In this document: positions 60,251 to 64,000 of the stretch, one piece after another
How positions within the stretch are numbered: the stretch's first letter is position 1
How the letters are laid out: each line of letters starts with the position of its first letter
From: Limosilactobacillus oris DSM 4864
GTDB taxonomy: Bacteria > Bacillota > Bacilli > Lactobacillales > Lactobacillaceae
Length of the DNA stretch: 64,000 nucleotides
Reading direction: 5' to 3'
NCBI RefSeq assembly: GCF_001434465.1
Contig: NZ_AZGE01000001.1
Location: forward strand, 62,001-126,000
Translations under genes and position numbers: made by a program
Notes under the pieces: generated by a model
What the model was told of the DNA's origin: nothing
What the model saw: the letters and a program-made list of their open reading frames with translations, nothing else
Database searches by the model: none

Positions 60251-61042
60251 ATGAAAAATAAAATTAGCATTCAGGATGATTTTGTTTTTGGCAGTGTAAT
60301 GAGTAATAAGCGGCTCTGTCAACGTTTGATTCAATTAATTTTACCCGAGTTAAAGATTGAGCGGATTGAGTTTCCAACAATCCAAAAAGTGGTTCAGGAG
60401 AGTCAATTCAGTCACGGTGTCCGCTTTGATGTGTATACGAAGGATCAAAACGGGGTGGTCTACGAGATTGATATGCAGATTCGCCACACCCGCGGTCTAC
60501 CACAACGGGTCCGTTACTACCAGGGCCGAATCGACAGTGAAATGTTGAAGCACGGGCAAAAATACGCAAGTTTGCGGCGTTCCTACGTGATTTTTATTTG
60601 TCCGTTTGACCCCTTTGACCTTGGATTGCACCGGTATGACTTTGCGAATTACTGTCGGCAAGATAAAGCATTGGCGTTAGATGATGGACGGACGGCAATT
60701 TTTCTCAATACTAAGGGAATTAAAAATGACGTATCAAAAGGCTTGCGCAATTTCCTTGATTACGTAGATAATAGGGATGTAGACAATGACAAGTATGTCG
60801 ACGAATTAAAGGGCTACATCCAGAATTTAAGCAAGAATACGGAATGGAGGAATGATTATATGGACAACCGGACCCACATGATGTTCCACGACGAAGACGT
60901 TCGTGAAGAAGGGAAGAGAGACGCCATTAGAGGTACAATCGAATTATTACGCCAAGCAGGAATGGCTGAGGCAGAGGTTAAGTCCAAAGTCCAGCAGCAA
61001 TTCGCCCTAACTGATTCACAGATGCGAGAATTATTTGAGTAA
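60251..61042 (+). CDS. Rpn-family PD-(D/E)XK nuclease/putative transposase
   Basis: 263 residues. DDFVFGSVMSNKRLCQRLI is the family N terminus; GVRFDVYTKD...VYEIDMQIR supplies the nuclease Asp and Glu. The C-terminal region (EEGKRDAIRGTIELLRQAG) is a helical tail common in Rpn proteins. Start is ATG 60251 with GGGGTGGG upstream, or GTG 60242. Followed by an intergenic repeat element. Confidence 0.82.
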   Translation: MKNKISIQDDFVFGSVMSNKRLCQRLIQLILPELKIERIEFPTIQKVVQESQFSHGVRFDVYTKDQNGVVYEIDMQIRHTRGLPQRVRYYQGRIDSEMLKHGQKYASLRRSYVIFICPFDPFDLGLHRYDFANYCRQDKALALDDGRTAIFLNTKGIKNDVSKGLRNFLDYVDNRDVDNDKYVDELKGYIQNLSKNTEWRNDYMDNRTHMMFHDEDVREEGKRDAIRGTIELLRQAGMAEAEVKSKVQQQFALTDSQMRELFE

Positions 61043-61059
61043 AGTAAGGGGAGCGTGAA

Positions 61060-61216
61060 GACGCGTAGCTAGTCTTTAGAAAGCACAAAGAGGGCTTCAG
61101 AGTTCGGCTTTGCCGAGCACTGAAGCCCCTTTGTGTACTGCGCTGTTCGCTTTTTGTTAAAGTAATAGGACTTATGTCACGGCCCTGCTGTTTAAAAAAA
61201 GTGCCTCAGCGCAGTA
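61060..61216. repeat. Intergenic repeat element, copy B, with hairpin
   Basis: GACGCGTAGCTAGTCT (61060-61075) equals the module at 27408/27441 except at two or three bases. A long hairpin follows (CACAAAG-GGGCTTCAG...CTGAAGCCCC-TTTGTG, 61084-61135). TACTGCGCTG (61136-61145) pairs with CAGCGCAGTA (61207-61216). Confidence 0.6.
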
Positions 61217-61233
61217 GCTTCTGAGTAACGAGA

Positions 61234-62025
61234 TTAATTAAGCATCTTCGCCAATTGCTGCAATACTGCCTGGTCATCATTAGTTCCAATCGTCTGGCTC
61301 GCTGCTGCTTTTACGTTAGCCGGTGCGTTTCCCATGGCATAACTGGTCCCAGCAAGGTCAAACATCTCGAGGTCGTTTTCACCATCGCCAAAGACTACCA
61401 GGTCGGCTGGGTCAACCTGCCAACGATTTAACAGCTTTTTCAACCCGTATGACTTATCCATGTGGGGAATAATCAGGTCAATCGCGCCGTTCCCGCTGGC
61501 CGTTGCCCGGATAATCCCAGCAAACTTAGTATTAATATCATGAGCAATCGCGCGCATCTTTTTAGCTGGGACGGTCAGGGCAAACTTAAAGATCTTGTCT
61601 CCCGTAAAGTCAAATTCATGCACGACCTCTGTCCGGGTATAGAACCTATCCATATTCTGAATAAAGTAGTCCGGCATGGTGTCCTTGACGTAGGCATACT
61701 GCCGACCACAGACAATGTAGTTCGTTTGCGGAAGAGTTTCCAGATAGGCGACAATCCTGGTAACATCAGCTGCTTTTAACTGCCCACAAGCAATTTCCTG
61801 GTTGCAGTCAACCGTTAGCACACCATTCTCGGCAACAAAGGCCAAGTCGTCCGCAATATCTGGGAAAAGAGACCGCAGGAAGTAATATTGATCACCACTG
61901 GCAACGATAAAGCGAATTTCTTGTCGGATCATCCGCTGATAAAGCTGCTTAAAGAGCTGCCGGTCATAGTGGCGATTGGTGGTTAAAAAAGTGCCGTCAA
62001 TATCAGTAGCAATTGCGCGAATCAT
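61234..62025 (-). CDS. HAD-superfamily Cof-type phosphatase
   Basis: 263 residues. ATDIDGTFLTT holds the nucleophile Asp, VASGDQYY motif II, and VVFGDGENDLEMF motif IV. Cof-type cap in the middle. Sugar-phosphate hydrolase in relatives. Own promoter and GGAGGAAA RBS. Confidence 0.9.
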   Translation of the reverse strand: MIRAIATDIDGTFLTTNRHYDRQLFKQLYQRMIRQEIRFIVASGDQYYFLRSLFPDIADDLAFVAENGVLTVDCNQEIACGQLKAADVTRIVAYLETLPQTNYIVCGRQYAYVKDTMPDYFIQNMDRFYTRTEVVHEFDFTGDKIFKFALTVPAKKMRAIAHDINTKFAGIIRATASGNGAIDLIIPHMDKSYGLKKLLNRWQVDPADLVVFGDGENDLEMFDLAGTSYAMGNAPANVKAAASQTIGTNDDQAVLQQLAKMLN

Positions 62026-62180
62026 TAATATTTCCTCCTCAGTAACGATAGGTTAACCCCATTATAACAAATTGATTTATTCACTTTTAGCATGGTTATG
62101 TACAAGTAATAAGTATTTTTCTTTTACTGTGCCAACCACTATAATTTAACTAACAAATAATTAGAAAAGAGGAATTCATT

Positions 62181-62666
62181 ATGGCAAAGACCTTAGTACT
62201 TTATTATTCAGCAACTAATACTACCAAAAACATTGCCGAGCAGGTTGCCCAGAAGCTAAACGCGGACATTGCGGAAATTCACGCGGCCCAGCCGTACACC
62301 GCTGCCGACCTTAACTGGCACGATTCAAAGAGCCGAACTTCGATTGAACAGCACCAGCACGACAGTCGGGTTGCCGTAAAGGATGACCTTCCTGACATTC
62401 AAGACTATGATAATATTGTCATCGGTCATCCAATCTGGTGGGCGATTCCGCCACGGATGATTGCCGACGTGATTGATAAACTCGATTTAAACGGTAAGAA
62501 CCTCGCCATGTTCGCAACATCAGGTGGATCCACCTATGACCGTTCACAGAGCTTTATCGAACGCTCTGTCCGGGAAAATAATTATGATACCCAGGTCAAC
62601 CAAGGGGCAATCTTGAACAGTCCCCGGCAGATTGATGCCTGGATTGATCGTCTTAACTTCAATTAG
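62181..62666 (+). CDS. Flavodoxin-like protein (cytoplasmic)
   Basis: 161 residues. FMN loop VLYYSATNTTKNIA; GHPIWWAIPP and FATSGGSTYD. No signal peptide. Single gene, terminator-like hairpin at 62675-62706. The sixth flavodoxin-type frame in the window. Confidence 0.9.
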   Translation: MAKTLVLYYSATNTTKNIAEQVAQKLNADIAEIHAAQPYTAADLNWHDSKSRTSIEQHQHDSRVAVKDDLPDIQDYDNIVIGHPIWWAIPPRMIADVIDKLDLNGKNLAMFATSGGSTYDRSQSFIERSVRENNYDTQVNQGAILNSPRQIDAWIDRLNFN

Positions 62667-62674
62667 CATGAATC

Positions 62675-62706
62675 GCCACCAGGAGAGCCGTTCTTCTAGT
62701 GGCTTT
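62675..62706 (+). terminator. Terminator after flavodoxin
   Basis: GCCACCAGGAGA pairs with TCTTCTAGTGGC, imperfectly, followed by TTTT. Confidence 0.6.
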
Positions 62707-62809
62707 TCCATAGCTAAAAACTATCTTTTGCTATCAAAAGTAAATATTTAACAATAATCGTTGTTGCAGGTAAGATATTAAGCAAATAAAAATAGAAAAG
62801 GAGAAGCCA

Positions 62810-63347
62810 GTGAAAACAATCAGTAAGGCCGGCTTGGCAGAAATCACCAAGCGGGCATTGAAAAACCAGGACATTTTGCAAAAATTGAACAACAGTGTAC
62901 CCAGCCAGGAACAAATCCGTCAGGTCTTGACTAGTGTGACGGGACACCCCAATTGACGATTCGGTTGAAATCCGGCTTCCCATCAGGAGCGATTACGGGG
63001 CCAACCTAAAGATCGGCAAGAACGTCTTCATTAATAGCGGCGTAATGTTAACTGATTTGGGCGGGATTAGCCTGGCCGATGACGTCCTTGTCGGGCCCAA
63101 CGTCACCATCATTTCCGTTAACCATCCTTTAAATCCCCACAAGCGTCATGGGGTAGAGCTGAACCCCGTTCATATTGAAGAAAATGCCTGGCTAGGTGCC
63201 AACGCCACCATTTTGCCAGGAGTAACCGTCGGCAAGAACGCAATTGTCGCGGCAGGAGCAGTGGTTACTAAGGATGTCCCTGCAAATACCATTGTGGCTG
63301 GTATACCAGCACGGGTCATCAAACAACTTGATGAGGAGGAAAGTTAA
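62810..63347 (+). pseudogene. Hexapeptide-repeat acetyltransferase (maltose/galactoside type), frameshifted
   Basis: GTG 62810 behind AAAGGAGAAG. Frame 1 gives KTISKAGLAEITKRALKNQD to SVTGHPN and a stop at TGA 62954-62956. After one extra C in CCCC (62947-62950) the next frame reads [33 protein letters not shown], and the left-handed helix repeats [15 protein letters not shown] to the stop at 63345. Removing one base gives 178 residues, near the family's ~185. Could be real decay or homopolymer error. Confidence 0.85.
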
Positions 63348-64000
63348 ATGAACAGAATAGTCAAAATATTATTGGCACTGAGCGCCGTGGTTGGTGGAAT
63401 CTTGACCGCCAGTCAGCCAGTCCACGCAATTACGCACTATGTTCAATTATCCACGCCAACCATTTTCGTCCACGGCTGGGGGAGTAGTTCCCACGCTGAA
63501 GAAAAGATGGCGAATGCCGCTCGGAATGCTGGCGTCACCAGGACTATCGTCAAAGCAAACGTGGATAAACAGGGGCGGGTAAGCTTTAACCGGGAAATTC
63601 CAGCACACGCAGTTAACCCGATCGTTGAGGTTAACCTCGAAGACAATAAGCTGGCAAATTACCAGAGCGACTACACGGCCGGCTACCACCACGGCGGCAC
63701 CTATGTTCGGAACGTTGTGCAAGCCCTGCAAAAGCAGCACCACTACCGACAAATCAACCTGGTCGGTCACTCAATGGGAAACCTAGAAATTATCAACTAC
63801 ATCAATGATAATTACGCCAACGCGAACCTGCCGAAGGTTGCCCACCTGGTTGCCATTGCCGGCCACTATAACGGCTTGGTGGGGCAGCGGAGCAGTGAAC
63901 AGGCAACCATCAACCGTAAAACAGGAGAGCCAAGCAGCATGGACCCGTCTTACCGAGAACTCTTAGGCCTGCGTCAGCACTTTCCAACTGGTACCGCAGT
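63348..64000 (+). CDS. Secreted DUF915-family alpha/beta hydrolase (runs off window)
   Basis: The ATG at 63348 follows the preceding stop codon directly, with GAGGAGG upstream. A signal peptide (IVKILLALSAVVGGILTA, VHA) leads to TPTIFVHGWGSSSHAEE and the nucleophile elbow LVGHSMGNLE. At least 217 residues are in the window; the C-terminal part with the catalytic His is outside. Same family as the gene at 19544. Confidence 0.85.
   Translation, partial: MNRIVKILLALSAVVGGILTASQPVHAITHYVQLSTPTIFVHGWGSSSHAEEKMANAARNAGVTRTIVKANVDKQGRVSFNREIPAHAVNPIVEVNLEDNKLANYQSDYTAGYHHGGTYVRNVVQALQKQHHYRQINLVGHSMGNLEIINYINDNYANANLPKVAHLVAIAGHYNGLVGQRSSEQATINRKTGEPSSMDPSYRELLGLRQHFPTGTA

Noticed and set aside
1-64000. 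CRISPR arrays, tRNA or rRNA genes, phage integrase or att sites
   Set aside because: No regularly spaced repeats, no tRNA cloverleaf signatures and no integrase or phage structural genes were seen by eye.

Overview
The window reads as a chromosomal accessory region of a heterofermentative lactobacillus, most likely a Limosilactobacillus-type Lactobacillaceae. This rests on AGGAGG ribosome binding sites with ATG/GTG/TTG starts, a KxYKxxKxW-type signal peptide with an LPxTG anchor and MucBP-like domain, DUF915 cell-surface hydrolases, IS30 elements and many LysR/MerR/TetR/MarR-controlled oxidoreductases. Species cannot be fixed by eye. Base composition is uneven: about 0.1-17 kb is clearly AT-rich, most of 18-64 kb is GC-richer, and there are smaller AT-rich patches near 23-24.5, 42-43.4 and 49.9-51.1 kb.

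1-18.2 kb is a redox and detoxification island. It holds an MFS exporter next to a divergent LysR gene, an aldo-keto reductase, an SDR with a carboxymuconolactone-decarboxylase-like protein, a TetR/nitronate-monooxygenase-like pair, an Old Yellow Enzyme with two esterases, and an operon of two signal-peptide flavodoxins, a secreted esterase and a heme/FAD membrane reductase. These are followed by a second MFS, a broken flavodoxin, an intact flavodoxin, two MerR regulators and a zinc alcohol dehydrogenase. Seven promoters have the same MerR geometry: TTGCCT, a 19-bp spacer carrying a CCTT/AAGG dyad, and a TATAGT-like -10. They precede the AKR, SDR, OYE, secreted-flavodoxin, broken-flavodoxin, flavodoxin-merR and ADH units. 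I infer one regulon run by the MerR pair at 15.0-15.8 kb, and a possible extracytoplasmic flavodoxin electron-transfer module at 8.9-12.3 kb.

18.2-41 kb: a PTS EIIC with a DUF915-like hydrolase, a frameshifted SMR exporter behind an attenuator-like hairpin, an AKR, an AAA/DUF4143 ATPase, a TetR-controlled ABC-2 exporter, a LysR/hydrolase divergent pair, hpt, a MarR-controlled FMN reductase operon with a ClC channel, an LPxTG mucus-binding-like protein, a decayed SDR-AraC operon, a broken IS30, a class-C serine hydrolase, threonine aldolase and a second CMD protein.

41-64 kb: AlaX-type editing protein, permease fragment, epoxide-hydrolase-like protein with divergent TetR, MarR-GNAT, a DHA2 exporter, an ABC-LytTR-DUF3021 operon, a nucleoside hydrolase, a second DUF4143 ATPase, tandem LysR genes divergent from an SDR-flavodoxin pair, an MFS with a nonsense-mutated LysR, two AKRs, a RelB/YoeB-type toxin-antitoxin pair, an HxlR/small monooxygenase-like divergent pair, an Rpn-like nuclease, a HAD phosphatase, a flavodoxin, a frameshifted acetyltransferase and a partial DUF915 hydrolase. 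The 53-58.6 kb block repeats the gene types of the first island but has LysR rather than MerR signals. At least ten genes are visibly broken, so the region appears to be in flux.
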